DNA from: Ceriagrion tenellum
Lineage: Eukaryota; Arthropoda; Insecta; Odonata; Coenagrionidae
Assembly (NCBI GenBank): GCA_963169105.1
Contig: OY720636.1
Span: forward strand, 92,982,583 to 93,046,582
DNA length: 64,000 bases
Direction: 5' to 3'
The notes under the pieces were generated by a model. The model ran no database searches. It saw only the letters and a program-made list of their open reading frames with translations, and was not told where the DNA came from. Within the stretch, counting starts at the first letter, position 1, and each line of letters begins with the position of its first letter. The translations under genes and the position numbers were made by a program. Shown here piece after piece: positions 1-11,044 of this stretch.

Positions 1-230
1 TTACATATTAAAGTGATTCTGTTGCAAAATCGTGATTTATTGGCCCTGTGCCATGTAAAACATTAACCAATTATTAATCTTCTAATCCAGGAAAAATGTT
101 ATTTTGGTGCAAAATCATCTCAAGGTAATAAATTACTTTAGTCTTAATGCTTTACATTTTATCTGAAACTTGTGACATTGTCTTGAAGTCCCCTATAGGT
201 GGGCTGAGCCATTTTAAGAATATTTTTTCA

Positions 231-269
231 TGATAAACTATGCTATAGTAAGAAAATATAAAGTCAAAC
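231..269 (+). repeat. 39-bp exact direct repeat, copy 1
   Basis: The 39 bases beginning TGATAAACTATGCTATAG recur without a mismatch at 935-973. The flanks of the two copies differ, so this is a short copied segment rather than part of a longer duplication. Confidence 0.9.
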
Positions 270-934
270 CACAAATCATGAAGTTAAAATTTTCTGGAGT
301 GATTTCATTTCTTCTCATAAATGTGGAATAAACCAAACCTTTCCTCTGTATTATCCCAGCTGTGAATGATATTCCTTATTACATCTCAACTCGGCATGAG
401 AATACTGAAGGTGCAGTTATCTGCCTGTCAGATGGCATATTCCTTCAATGCCTGCCACTAAGAGTAGGCCAACTTCAATGCCAGGCTCTTCTTTCCTAAA
501 AAAGCCAACCCTTGAGAAAGCTCCTTAAGCAAAGTATGTCAGTTGTCTGCCCTCTCCTAATTCTCTCAACAACTATTACCCTAAAACTGCTGTACTATAT
601 GGACTGAAAACACAGTGGCAAGAGTGGAAGATGTTAAGGATTGGTTAAGGGAACATTAAGATGTAATGCATCGTGCACAGATTGAACAGCTGAATGCAAG
701 TGTCTGAGAGGAGGAAAATGCTTCTGGGTGTTAAATGTCTCTGAATCCTCTCCAAAAGTTGTGGAGACTTTCATACCAGGCAATTCAGTTGACTATCACT
801 AGGAAAGTATATTGCATTTGAATAGACTGCTGTCTTCTGAGCACCCAAGGGCTATTTTTTCTTTAAATGCATACAATTTGTTACCTAAATGTTAAAGAAA
901 TTTTTTATGGAAAAGGACTATTTTACTATGTTTA

Positions 935-1063
935 TGATAAACTATGCTATAGTAAGAAAATATAAAGTCAAACAGGTGTATTGAGTGGAGCTGTTTTTAT
1001 TATGGTCGCTCATTGTGTGCTGAAAGAACAAGTTTTTGTACCTATCTGTTCGGCATTGTACCT
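935..1063 (+). repeat. Mosaic block made of two copied segments
   Basis: Bases 935-973 are an exact copy of 231-269. After two filler bases, 976-1063 are an exact 88-bp copy of 1841-1928. The block is therefore stitched from DNA about 0.7 kb upstream and 0.9 kb downstream. Exact identity points to a recent event; a template-switching repair event is the simplest inference. Confidence 0.85.
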
Positions 1064-1840
1064 ATAAAGAATTTCTGTATCAAATCAGTAGTCGGGCAGA
1101 AAGTCTATCCTCTTCCATTAAAGACACTGCATAATATGGGGCTTAATTAAATTCAACACAGTGTTGGAAGTTATATTAATTGGCATGAAATATTACCTAA
1201 ATTAGCTGGAAGTTAATGAGAAATTCAATTCATTAACAGCGTATGTAGATAAAAGTTATTTTGAGAAGTTGAATAGTGAAGTTCCAATTCAGTGTAACAG
1301 CCATTAACAGTGAAAGGAAGCTAAACAATACTTCAGTTGTTTTGATAGCTTACGAGCATCACTTCAATATGATTTCACCCGAATATGTTGAGCATAATTA
1401 CAAACATTTTCGACTATATATTCTTAAAACATACAAGCTGTTATTGCATAACTGCTACAAAATTATATTGTTATCATGCGGACCCGTGTTACTCCTCTCC
1501 CTCAGTATTACTCCATATTACTATGAATAATTAACAGATGGAGTAGTTTTATTCATGATCCTGACCTCTGAGAACATCAGATGTAACAAAAAAAAGTTAT
1601 CTTTAAGCCCAGATTTTAATGATTTCTAAAATGACATTTTTGCAACAACAGTGTATGTAGATTAACACTGTCATTGTATCAAGGTCTTCAATTGTTATTT
1701 GAACAAAAATTATGTATATACATCTACATACTACTCTGCAAGCCTCCGCATGGGCGTGTGATGGGGTGTTAGGACACCTGCCATGTAATGATGTAGGGTA
1801 TACAGTTTACGGAGGTGAAATGGTGACGGGTATTATGGAA

Positions 1841-1928
1841 GTGTATTGAGTGGAGCTGTTTTTATTATGGTCGCTCATTGTGTGCTGAAAGAACAAGTTT
1901 TTGTACCTATCTGTTCGGCATTGTACCT
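1841..1928 (+). repeat. 88-bp exact direct repeat, source copy
   Basis: Identical over 88 bp to 976-1063. A diverged relative lies inside the large transposon near 11392-11480, which shows that this copy belongs to the dispersed LINE relic and that 976-1063 was copied from it. Confidence 0.85.
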
Positions 1929-1967
1929 CTCTTATTTCATCACTTCTGTCAGACCTAGAGATGTAGT

Positions 1968-2244
1968 CAGTGGCTTAGCCAGGTTTCCGGTCTAGGGGGA
2001 GGGGGGGGGGCAAAAGTTTTAGAGGGTGCAGACTCATAAATTCACCAGTTTACTAAACGTACTGTTACATACTTTAACTGTATTATTTTTCTCGTAATAT
2101 ACTATCCAAACTTGTAGAACTTATTGTTGATAATTAAGTTATGAAATTGATTTGGGACAGAGTGGAAACATTCTCAGACTTAGGGGAGCCAGAACACGGG
2201 GGGTGGGGAGGGGGGAAATTACCCCCCCCCTGGCTACGCTACTG
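1968..2244. mobile_element. hAT-type MITE nested in the LINE relic
   Basis: The ends are inverted: CAGTGGCTTAGCCAGG on the left and the complement of CAGTAGCGTAGCCAGG on the right. An 8-bp target duplication flanks it (GATGTAGT at 1960-1967, GATGTAGC at 2245-2252, one mismatch). An 8-bp duplication and a terminal CAG are typical of hAT elements. Just inside the ends are G-rich and C-rich runs, and no protein is encoded. The related LINE copy near 11514 lacks the insertion. Confidence 0.75.
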
Positions 2245-3135
2245 GATGTAGCATGATGTCATGATAATATTGTGTTGCTCTGAAACCGACCAGTTTTGAA
2301 TTTTCCAAGTAAACTAAGCCTAGCAAGTAGCCTCTGAGTCTAGGGGCTCCCACCATAATCCCTTTAGAAGTAGCGAAACACTACATGTTCACTCATAGCA
2401 GTTATTGACAAAGCGCTTTCCTTTGTATTTTATTAATTTTTTGGTTAAATCTTTACATCCAGAGTCCCATATCCTTGTGAGATTCGAGGTTTGACATAGC
2501 TAGATCAAAGTAGCACCTCTCTTTGAATTTTCCATCTGATGACCTTCCTATTATACGCTCAATAAATTCTAGTTTCTTTAATGCCGTACTGCACATGTTT
2601 TGTATGTATGTTCCCCATGAGTAATGTTAAAAAAAAGTTATGGTAAATCTAAGATATTTAACTTTATATGAAGATTTTGTTTACTCCACCCACAGTGTAG
2701 ATAAGGTATTTGTACGATGACTTTCGCAAGAAGTGTACCATGACGTATTTACTAAGATAATTCTAGTCCCTCCTGAATATAAGTTTGATCCACTCAGCAT
2801 GAACACTTTCCTTGCCCTCCAGAAAATTTGTAAGATTCTGTTTCACAGAAAGCATGCATGATAGGAAATACTGAAATTGGCCCACCACATAGTCATTGAT
2901 TTTTAATGGGAGGACCGGAAAGCAATTAAAAATATGTCACTATCACTAAACAGCAATAGTGCCTCTGAAAAAACTCACTTGGAGATTACTTCATAGACAA
3001 TTCATAAGAAGTTGCTTCAAACTAAGGCTTTACATCAAATACAGACATGACTCAAGACCAATGTGGCTAATTCAGAAAAAAGTTCCCCCATACCCACAAT
3101 AAGGTGCCATCCATTTTTTTCTTGAATTGCATGCT

Positions 3136-3141
3136 TTTATT
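3136..3141 (-). promoter_or_regulatory. Polyadenylation signal of the 244-aa gene
   Basis: The minus strand reads AATAAA about 110 bases beyond the stop codon at 3252-3250 and is followed by a GT-rich stretch, as expected for a cleavage site. This supports 3418-3250 as a terminal exon. Confidence 0.5.
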
Positions 3142-3249
3142 TCATTAAAAATGCAAACAAATATCAACACCATTTCAAATCTTTTCTTAGTCCAGAATAT
3201 TTCATATGTACAAAATTTGTTTTGTGTTATTAGCAAATTCATCACAAAA

Positions 3250-6200
3250 TTAATTGGGCAATTCGTCCATTAAAGTCAATGGTTTACATCTGTCAAGTAC
3301 TATGCTAGCAATGGTTTTGTGCTTTGATAAATCGATGTCTTTAACACCAACAAGAAGAATTATTAATCTCCTCATAAAATTCATCTTATCCAGTCCTTCC
3401 TGGGCCATTGACAATTTCCTAAAATCATGAAAAATTGGCATATCAGTCCATTAAGAAATCAACCAACTAACATCTTTTTCCTAAGCATGAGTATACACAT
3501 TAATATTTAACCTAGGTGCCTCTAAGTTTTCACATGAAAGAGACTACAATGAAGTTAATGACTAGGCACCTTACTCTATTATCAAGGCAAACCCCAGTTA
3601 ATATAACTGATTATGGAAGTAGTCACTTTGGAAGATATAAGCATCTTTTCTATCTTGCTGACGCTTACTTCAGGCATCATTAATGAATCTGAGGTCATTC
3701 AAAAGGCAAGCAAGCCATTGTGCTTTGAAAATAGTTTTCTCTTCAGGGGAAGAAAATTTTTTAATGGAAATAATTCTTATGTATACATCATGCCAAATTA
3801 TTGGTAACAGTTGAAATAGTAACCTAAATAGACCTCTTCGATTTTAAGAGTAAAATTATCAAGTACCATAATGGATAAGTTAAAAATAACTCCCATGCTT
3901 AGGTTTGGCTTCAATTAATCATCAATTTATATTTATTTGTCAGTTGAATTACACTTAGCTGTGACCATAAAAATCCGTGGAGCCATATCTGTGCCTTCTT
4001 TTTCACACAAAGAAATGCATGCACCACCAGTGACACATAATTAGTATTTGACCCAACAAATGGTTGGAATGAGATTTTGCATGCATTTCTGGAGGACATG
4101 AGCCACAAAATATATGACAGTGCAATCCATTTTTTCCCTTAAGCCTTCACAAGAATGATGCTGGACTATATATTTGAAGGAATTGAAGGAAGTTAACATG
4201 CTTTTTGGTGATCATTTGTGGCTTTAAGATTTAAAGATTTTCTTGTGCTGTGAACCAGCAATGACTAGACAAATCTAATAAATCTGCCCTCCTGAGAGGC
4301 AGAAAATAACTTCCTGGAATGAGGACAGACACTTGGCTTTAATTGTTCATAGAAATCATACTGCTGGAGAAAGAGACCCATTCACCTCAAACTGACAAGG
4401 AATACAAAGAACTATGGTGTCACAGTACCTGAAGTGATAGCCAGAGAAACTTTACGAAATCTGTGCACACTACAGCTGTCCTCCCTTAAAATCTACAAAT
4501 GCTACATCCTACATAGAGATTAGCTAAACCAACAGACCTCATAAGTATCAAGTACTACCATATTACTCCCAATTAAACAGCATCATTTGAATATAAGACA
4601 CTGTCTCCAGCATTAAGTATAGCATATGAGTAATGGGCAAAGCTGCTTGAGAAAGGTGGGGATTGTCTTAGAGTGGGCGTGTTTGTGTCAGAAAAGTAAA
4701 AATCAAAACAATAGGGGACAAAATAGACTACCATTAAGGATGAAATACATTAGGAGTTCAAGGTTAGAGATACATAATACCAAAGTGTAATTTTACAATC
4801 CTGTGTCAGCGAGCCAAATACCTTTTAATACAAAAGACAAGTATGATAATTTACAGAAAAGAGGGGATTATCAGTTGAAGTATGATAGCTGTAATTTAAA
4901 ACACATTGGACAAACTGGGAGAAATTTCAAAATCAGAATGAAAGAACAGACAACATTTGTGTAATTCTCTAGGGCTCGCCACCGAGTATGAAATTCAGAG
5001 GCAGCCTACGTTTCGGGTTCCGACTCGTTACCCATTCTCAAGGCTACTGATACTGAACCTGAAACATCGGCTGTCTGTGAATTTCTTACCCGGTGGTGAG
5101 CCCGAAAGAATTACACAAATATTATTCGCCAGGAAAGTGTAAAATCATACATAACAGACAATGTTATTTATATAATGACGAACCCCCGGATTAGCTAAGC
5201 ATTTGTGGACAAAAACCATTGGTGTGATTTTGAATCTCGGATTTTACATTGTATGAACGATGGGAGTAAACTGGACTTTTTAAAACAGTTTGAAATTGTG
5301 AATTGCCCCACTAAACTTCGTAATGATCATATGTTCCCCTCACATTTACCTCTCCTTTGCGTCATGCTACCATACCCCTATTACTCTCAACCTTAATTCC
5401 TTTCACCTTTATCTCCTTATGTCTTTTATCTTTAATGGTAGTCTATATCGTCATCCCCTCCCCAACATTGTGTTGATTTTTACTTTTCTGATGCAAACCC
5501 ATCTCAAGGCCACCCAACACCCATTACAAATAGCTTTGTCCATTACTCCTATGCTCCCCATTCTCCTTTTTTTTCAAAACCCCCATCCCCCTACGGGTAC
5601 CTATATAAGTGTAAGCCACCCAACTGCTTGTACCTGATGATGGCATGTTATGCTGAAACCTATGTCGTGTTGCTTTGAATAAATTGTGGAATCATAACCA
5701 AGTACTTTTTTTCATTCAGGACGATTTGTTTTCAGGGTTGTAATTATTTGACCAAAAAACTGAAAAATAATCAGAGGTTCCTACCACAAAGGTTAAATAT
5801 AAGTCACGGAAACCTTTTTTACATGCCATAGATAATCATACCATCTTTCCTATACAAAAATGATAGATTCAACTTTATTTGGCAAGTCGGTAGACCAGCA
5901 TTTCACAATATAATTACAAAAATTTGTGCTATTCACCAACATCATCTTTTTATTATGATTAATTCTTATAGTTGTGAGTCACCATATGGAGCATTTCATA
6001 TTCCAGGGATCAAAAATTTGTACCTTACGCATTGACCAGAAGACCCTTGTTTAAAATCCAGATGAAACCAATATCTGGAAGTTCACTTATACACCTTTTA
6101 AAATTCAGATTTATACCAGGTTTTTCCAGGTGGATTTCATACTTTCCAGACCTCTCCAAGTTAGAAATAGGGCATCCTTAGATCAGGGGCCGACACTCAT

Positions 6201-8874
6201 CACATGCAAGGGTTAGGTATGACATACAAAGTAGGCTCGCTGAGCTGAGTAACATTATTTAATAGTCGGTTGTAAACCAGACATGCATGGAAATGTGAAG
6301 AATTTTTCGTAAGTACACCATTCTAATTTAATGCCCTCTGTCAAAGGACTTTGATCTCTGTGAAAGCATACCTCACCCCGGTGCACTATATTTTTTTTAT
6401 GCACAGAATTTTGGAGATTCTTATGCATTGTTTGACCTGACACTCTCCTAATTATTTGCAGTGCCGTCAGAGGAGTACACAGAAATAATGAGCTGTAATA
6501 CAAGAAATGGTGAAGAATTGGCTACAATAATCCTTGGATATCTTAAGAGGTAAAATTCCCTGAGGTGTACTGGTTACCTGACTGGTTTTGTATGAGTGTC
6601 CATCGCCTAATATCTCTCCTGGAGTTTGCTTAAGTGAAAACATTTTTAAAGATCTCTCGCTCTTAAACTTGGCTTGCTGAGCTGAGTAACATTATTTAAC
6701 AGTCGGCTGTAAACCAGACATGCATGAAAAAGTGAAGAATTATTTTTAGTACACCATTCTAGCGTAATGCTCTGTCAATGGACTTTGATCTCGGTGAAAG
6801 CATACCTCATCCCTGTGCACTATTATTTTCTCATGCACAGAATTTTGGAGATTCTTATGCATTGATTGACCTGGCACTCTCCTAATTATTTGCAGTGCCG
6901 TCAGAGGAATACACAGAAATAAAGAGATGTAATACAAGAAATGGTGAAGAATTTGCTACAATAATCCTCAGATATATCTTAAGAGGCAAAACTCCCACAG
7001 ATATACTGGTTACCTGAATTTCTTTTGTATGAGTGTCCATTGCCTAATTTTAAACATGACATGCTGTCAACTTGAGTACTGCCTAAAATTTCCTACATAA
7101 TCCATCACATTCTATGGCAGGGGATAAATGCACACTAAAATATCAACTCCATCTGCCTGCACTTTACTAAGGATGCATCACTAGCAATGCAAGTTTTTCA
7201 AAAGCTCTTGAATGAACTCCTTGATATCTTCTTAAAGATTCTTACCACTGCATACCTAATCCAAGCAACCACCATCACCAACAACAATCGAGCCCTTCAC
7301 CTATTCCTCCGCATAGACACTATAACTGACCTATTTGCTACCACATCAAATAAACTGTTTCACCCACTGAAGTTCAACTTTGTCGGCTCTACACTGATCT
7401 CTTCTCTGCTAAAATTTGTTCTCCTTACAGAACGAAACATAATGATATTGGAGTCTTGGTTTAAGTCCAAAAAAAAATAAACATGTACAGCTGGAAGGGT
7501 GCAACAATCGAGCATGATTGTAGGACCCACATAAAACAATCATGCTTCATTATTGGCTAAATGGGAAGATAATATATGATGTGGCATGTAGACTGAGGGA
7601 ACAAATGAAGTGAAATGGAAAATTTGCTAACTTCCTGAAGAACGAAGGTTTTAAAAGCCTTAAGTGATTTGTTTTTCCGAAGTAAATAAATTCTCATATT
7701 GCTTTCCGTAACAATATCAGAAATTAGCTAGCAATAGTACTTCGCCCAGGGAGCCCAAAAAGCAAAGACTTTCATAGTCTTATTGACATCATGTATGACA
7801 CACAAACAATAGGGCTAGCATCTAGAGCGACCATTTTTTTACATTACAGACATAAATGGATGCAGATAATACCCTTGTCACATTAACAAGCCGACTCAGC
7901 AAAAGCTCAAGGTGAATTTGTCATAGTGGGCGCATAACTAATGAAATACTATATTCTATTTACCTCTTTGAGTCATTAGATGTCGAAGTACTCATTCTAT
8001 CCTTCCCGTTCTTCAGTTCTGCAAAAGAGTCCTGAAACCGAAGTATTTCGTCGAACATAGCTTTCTCCGCCAACAGCAATTCATTATACCCTTCGCCGAA
8101 AGAGGCCCATGAGTTCTTCGAAAGCTCAAGGATAAATTCATACAGTTTAGGCCTCATGCATCTGAAAATAGAAGTCCACTATAGTAAAAAACGATGTCAA
8201 CACACAAATTTAAATAATCATTGCAAACAGCACCTACCCTTCATTTCCTTCGTCACCACTAGATATTTCCCCACTAACTTTCCAAGAGTGTATCCAGATT
8301 TGAAGAGCAGCAAAAGATACCAATCCTTGGGTGGCTACTTGTTGACATTCATTTCTAACCTTCTCTCTCCTCAACAGCCTCGGTTTTTCCAATTCGAAGG
8401 ATGAATATCCTTCCAAAGTGCCATTGCTCGTATGCTCTGCGAAATAATGTGACCACATCTTGAGAAAAGACTAGTAAATACATACTGTGTCACGTATCTG
8501 CCCCATGCTAGTCATAACAACTTCTAAAATAAGACTATCGGCCTGCATTATCCAACTCATAATCCCATTACACCAACTCGGTCCTCAATCCGCCCTCTTT
8601 ACTACTGTATTTTGACGAGAACGAAGACTTTCAGGCCTCTTCAAAATACTTGAAAATTAATCAAACGCGTCCTCATGTTAACTCATAAGTCATGTTTGTA
8701 CTCACGCTCTTTATAGGCACTTTCTAATAACGCCTTCGATCTCCTCAATTTAAACGCGTCCTCGATGCGTTTTAGAGGCTCGTAGTCTGACTTAGCTTCA
8801 TAAACAGTTACCCCGACTTGAAAATTGTCTATCGCGGACGACAATTTTTTAAGATATTGAGAAATCCGATCCAT
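3250..8874 (-). CDS. Unrecognised four-exon gene, 244-aa protein
   Basis: I do not recognise this protein. The model has exons 8874-8706, 8436-8238, 8161-7964 and 3418-3250. The donors read GTGAGT, GTAGGT and GTAAAT and each acceptor ends in AG. Total coding length is 735 bases and every junction keeps frame. The product starts MDRISQYLKKLSSAIDNF, looks largely helical and charged, has an acidic serine patch (GEISSGDEGNE) near residue 118, and ends MDELPN. No signal peptide or membrane segment is evident. An upstream TTG in frame cannot start translation in a eukaryote, so I chose the first ATG. Intron 3 (about 4.5 kb) holds transposon debris. An alternative acceptor at about 8460 for exon 2 gives a short frame and was not preferred. 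Extra exons in intron 3 cannot be excluded. A 12.8-kb transposon lies 165 bp upstream of the ATG. Confidence 0.5.
4838..5715 (+). pseudogene. Penelope-like retroelement relic: GIY-YIG end and 3' tail
   Basis: The frame from 4838 reads GDYQLKYDSCNLKHIGQTGR, matching the GIY-YIG endonuclease core of Penelope-like elements (G-Y-Q-x-C-x-IGQTGR). A hairpin element splits it at 4955-5120. The C-terminal part resumes near 5205 (ESRILHCMNDGSKLDFL), resembling the end of such ORFs. The 3' tail at 5634-5660 has CTGATGA, a 5-bp stem and GAAAC, then AATAAA near 5679. The reverse transcriptase domain is missing and stops are present. It lies in intron 3 of the 244-aa gene, on the opposite strand. Confidence 0.7.
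4955..5120. mobile_element. 166-bp fold-back hairpin element inside the Penelope-like relic
   Basis: The left arm begins ATTTGTGTAATTCT and the right arm is its reverse complement. Similarity continues for about 60 bp per arm with scattered mismatches, including CCTACGTTTCGGGTTC against CCGATGTTTCAGGTTC. Coding similarity to the GIY-YIG protein stops at one end and resumes after the other, so it is an insertion. No clear target duplication was found. Confidence 0.65.
6232..7052. repeat. 437-bp diverged tandem duplication in intron 3
   Basis: About 380 bp starting GCTGAGCTGAGTAACATTAT at 6238 recur 437 bp later, roughly 10% diverged. On the minus strand copy 1 holds an exon-like interval (6492-6372) bounded by AG and GTATGC; copy 2 has lost the acceptor AG. 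Both are open in the same frame, but substitutions are mostly amino-acid changing and the 121-bp length would break frame with the terminal exon. It is more likely repeat sequence than a duplicated exon. Confidence 0.75.
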
Positions 8875-9038
8875 ATTTCTTAACCACCCAGCCAAACATA
8901 AACACTCCCATCCGTTACTTCAAAATTATGAACACACAACCCGCGTATTTACAATCGATAGGGAATATCGAAAGTTTCGATTCAAACCCATATCGACAGG
9001 AACACGCACGGCGCAATATCGGCGACGTTCAAAAATAT
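8875..9038 (-). promoter_or_regulatory. Short residual upstream region of the 244-aa gene
   Basis: Only 164 bases separate the ATG from the left end of the large transposon. No TATA box is obvious. The transcription start must lie within these bases or inside the transposon arm, unless a 5' exon lies beyond the insertion at 21888 or further. Confidence 0.3.
9030..9038. repeat. Left target-site duplication of the Foldback-like element
   Basis: CAAAAATAT here matches 21888-21896 exactly. A 9-bp duplication is the usual length for Mutator-superfamily and Foldback insertions. Confidence 0.85.
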
Positions 9039-9312
9039 ACTACCGTTACCTTAGCCCACAGCCCACAACCCACCGTAACCAGCCCACAGCCCACAATAAG
9101 GAAATCGGGCATTAAAGTCTCCAGTACCAACGATAAATGATAAAAATAAATCTCCACATCACTATTCGACATATAAATTAGAAAATGCGTGGCAACAGCT
9201 TAATAATTAACGATTATTCATTAAAAGTCATTAAATATAATAGAGGGAATAAAAAAATTCAAATAAATTAACGGTTTACTTGTCTGTAAAAAGCACTATG
9301 AAAGAAACGAAA
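9039..9312 (+). repeat. Left terminal inverted repeat (unique part)
   Basis: By eye it is about 95% identical to the reverse complement of 21626-21887. The outermost 70 bases contain several AGCCCACA motifs; relative to the right end the left end has two extra GCCCACA units, as from slippage. The inner boundary is where the 175-bp array starts. Confidence 0.9.
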
Positions 9313-10757
9313 AGTAAAAGTACTCCTAAACTGGAACATTCATCTCCATGATTTTTTCAGATTTAGTACTTCATTAAGTATTCTATACGATGCCATGGAG
9401 AAAAGTTATGTAAATTGACGGTTAAGGAACCGTGGGCTGGTTCCCGTACATCGCAGACCCTGAATTTTTCCGCTTCGTCCAACGAAAAGTAATAGTACTC
9501 CTAAACTGGAGAATTCATCTGCATCATTTTTTCAGATTTAGTACTCCATCAAGGACTCTATACCATGCCATGGAGAAAAGTTATGTAAATTGACGGTTAA
9601 GGGGCCGTGGGCTAGTTCCCGTACATCGCGGACCCTAAATTTATCCATTACGTCCAACGAAAAGTAATAGTACTCATAAACTGGAACATTCATCTCCATG
9701 ATTTTTTCAGATTTAGTACTTCCTTATGTACTCTATACCATGCCATGGAGAAAAGTTATGTAAATTGACGGTTAAGGGGCCGTGGGCTGGTTCCCGTACA
9801 TCGCGGACCCTAAATTTATCCATTACGTCCAACGAAAAGTAATAGTACTCCTAAACTGGAACATTCATCTCCATGATTTTTACAGATTTAGTACTTCCTT
9901 ATGTAGTCTATACCATGCCGTGGAGAAAGGTTATGTAAATTGACGGTTAAGGGGCCGTGGGCTGGTTTCCGTGCATCGCGGGCCCTAAATTTATCCATTA
10001 CGTCCAACGAAAAGTAATAGTACTCCTAAACTGGAACATTCATCTCCATGATTTTTTCAGATTTAGTACTTCCTTATGTACTCTATACCATGCCATGGAG
10101 AAAAGTTATGTAAATTGACGGTTAAGGGGCCGTGTGCTAGTTCCCGTACAACGCGGACCCTAAATTTATCCATTACGTCCAACGAAAAGTAATAGTACTC
10201 CTAAACTGGAACATTCATCTCCATGATTTTTTCAGATTTAGTACTTCCTTATGTACTCTATACCATGCCATGGAGAAAAGTTATGTAAATTGACGGATAA
10301 GGGGCCGTGGGCTAGTTCCCGTACATCGCGGACCCTAAATTTATCCATTACGTCCAACGAAAAGTAATAGTACTCCTAAACTGGAACATTCATCTCCATG
10401 ATTTTTTCAGATTTAGTACTTCCTTATGTACTCTATACCATGCCATGGAGAAAAGTTATGTAAATTGACGGTTAAGGGGCCGTGGGCTGGTTTCCGTGCA
10501 TCGCGGGCCCTAAATTTATCCATTACGTCCAACGAAAAGTAATAGTACTCCTAAACTGGAACATTCATCTCCATGATTTTTTCAGATTTAGTACTTCCTT
10601 ATGTACTCTATACCATGCCATGGAGAAAGGTTATGTAAATTGACGGTTAAGGGGCCGTGGGCTGGTTCCCGTACATCGCGGACCCTAAATTTATCCATTA
10701 CGTCCAACGAAAAGTAATAGTACTCCTAAACTGGAACATTCATCTCCATGATTTTTC
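9313..10757 (+). repeat. Left subterminal array: 175-bp unit, about 8 periods
   Basis: The anchor CTGGAACATTCATCTCC (one variant copy) recurs at 9331, 9506, 9681, 9856, 10031, 10206, 10381, 10556 and 10731, exactly 175 bp apart each time. Each unit contains TTGACGGTTAAGGGGCCGTG followed by GGCTGG or GGCTAG. The last unit breaks off near 10757. Confidence 0.95.
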
Positions 10758-11044
10758 TATTTTTAATAATAAGAAATTTTACTTATTTTCATTAACAAAT
10801 TAACTTATATTAGATTAATATATTTTTATTATAAAATAGCCACCGTTTTAAACGAAAAAACATCATACACATACGACTGCAGTACAGCAATTTTGTATTA
10901 CAACTTTTGTTACGCTGGAAACAATCTAACACCACCATGAATTTCTATTATAAATTTTACATGACATTACTGAGCTCTAAACCATTTGACAACTGTTTTT
11001 TTAGCCTCAATGACTGAAGTTACTCTGGTTGTGTTGCACTGATG

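Larger units (their letters stand above)
1..1718. other. Non-coding stretch with short exact repeats, no gene recognised
   Basis: No open frame here looks like a protein; the longest (84 aa at 1276-1530) is low-complexity and has no recognisable motif. The stretch holds the exact repeats listed separately at 231-269 and 935-1063 and otherwise looks like AT-rich intergenic DNA. Confidence 0.5.
1719..2720 (-). mobile_element. Relic of a non-LTR retrotransposon (antisense), interrupted by a MITE
   Basis: Two segments (about 1719-1967 and 2245-2720) match, in the same order, the sequence at 11385-11945. In that copy the minus strand encodes a stretch starting MQRKAARYVGN, which resembles the region near the C-terminus of many CR1/Jockey-type reverse transcriptases. 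No intact frame remains here. The 5' part (1719-1770, with TACATCTACATACTACTCTG) also resembles the reverse complement of 41630-41690, so the family is dispersed. Exact ends are uncertain. Confidence 0.5.

Noticed and set aside
1276..1530. 84-aa frame
   Set aside because: Low-complexity hydrophobic translation without family resemblance or conserved context.
5323..5637. 104-aa frame downstream of the GIY-YIG relic
   Set aside because: It lies in the 3' non-coding tail of the Penelope-like relic and is proline- and leucine-rich by chance.
7187..7480. 97-aa plus-strand frame in intron 3 of the 244-aa gene
   Set aside because: It begins with ATG but shows no motif and a composition typical of AT-rich non-coding DNA. 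It could be a worn element fragment, but nothing supports it.
8440..8470. Alternative acceptor for exon 2 of the 244-aa gene
   Set aside because: CTCAAG followed by ATGTGG has a good pyrimidine tract, but the resulting frame closes after about 35 codons without a compatible donor.
8928..9140. 70-aa frame at the left transposon end
   Set aside because: It spans the insertion junction and the GCCCACA repeats.
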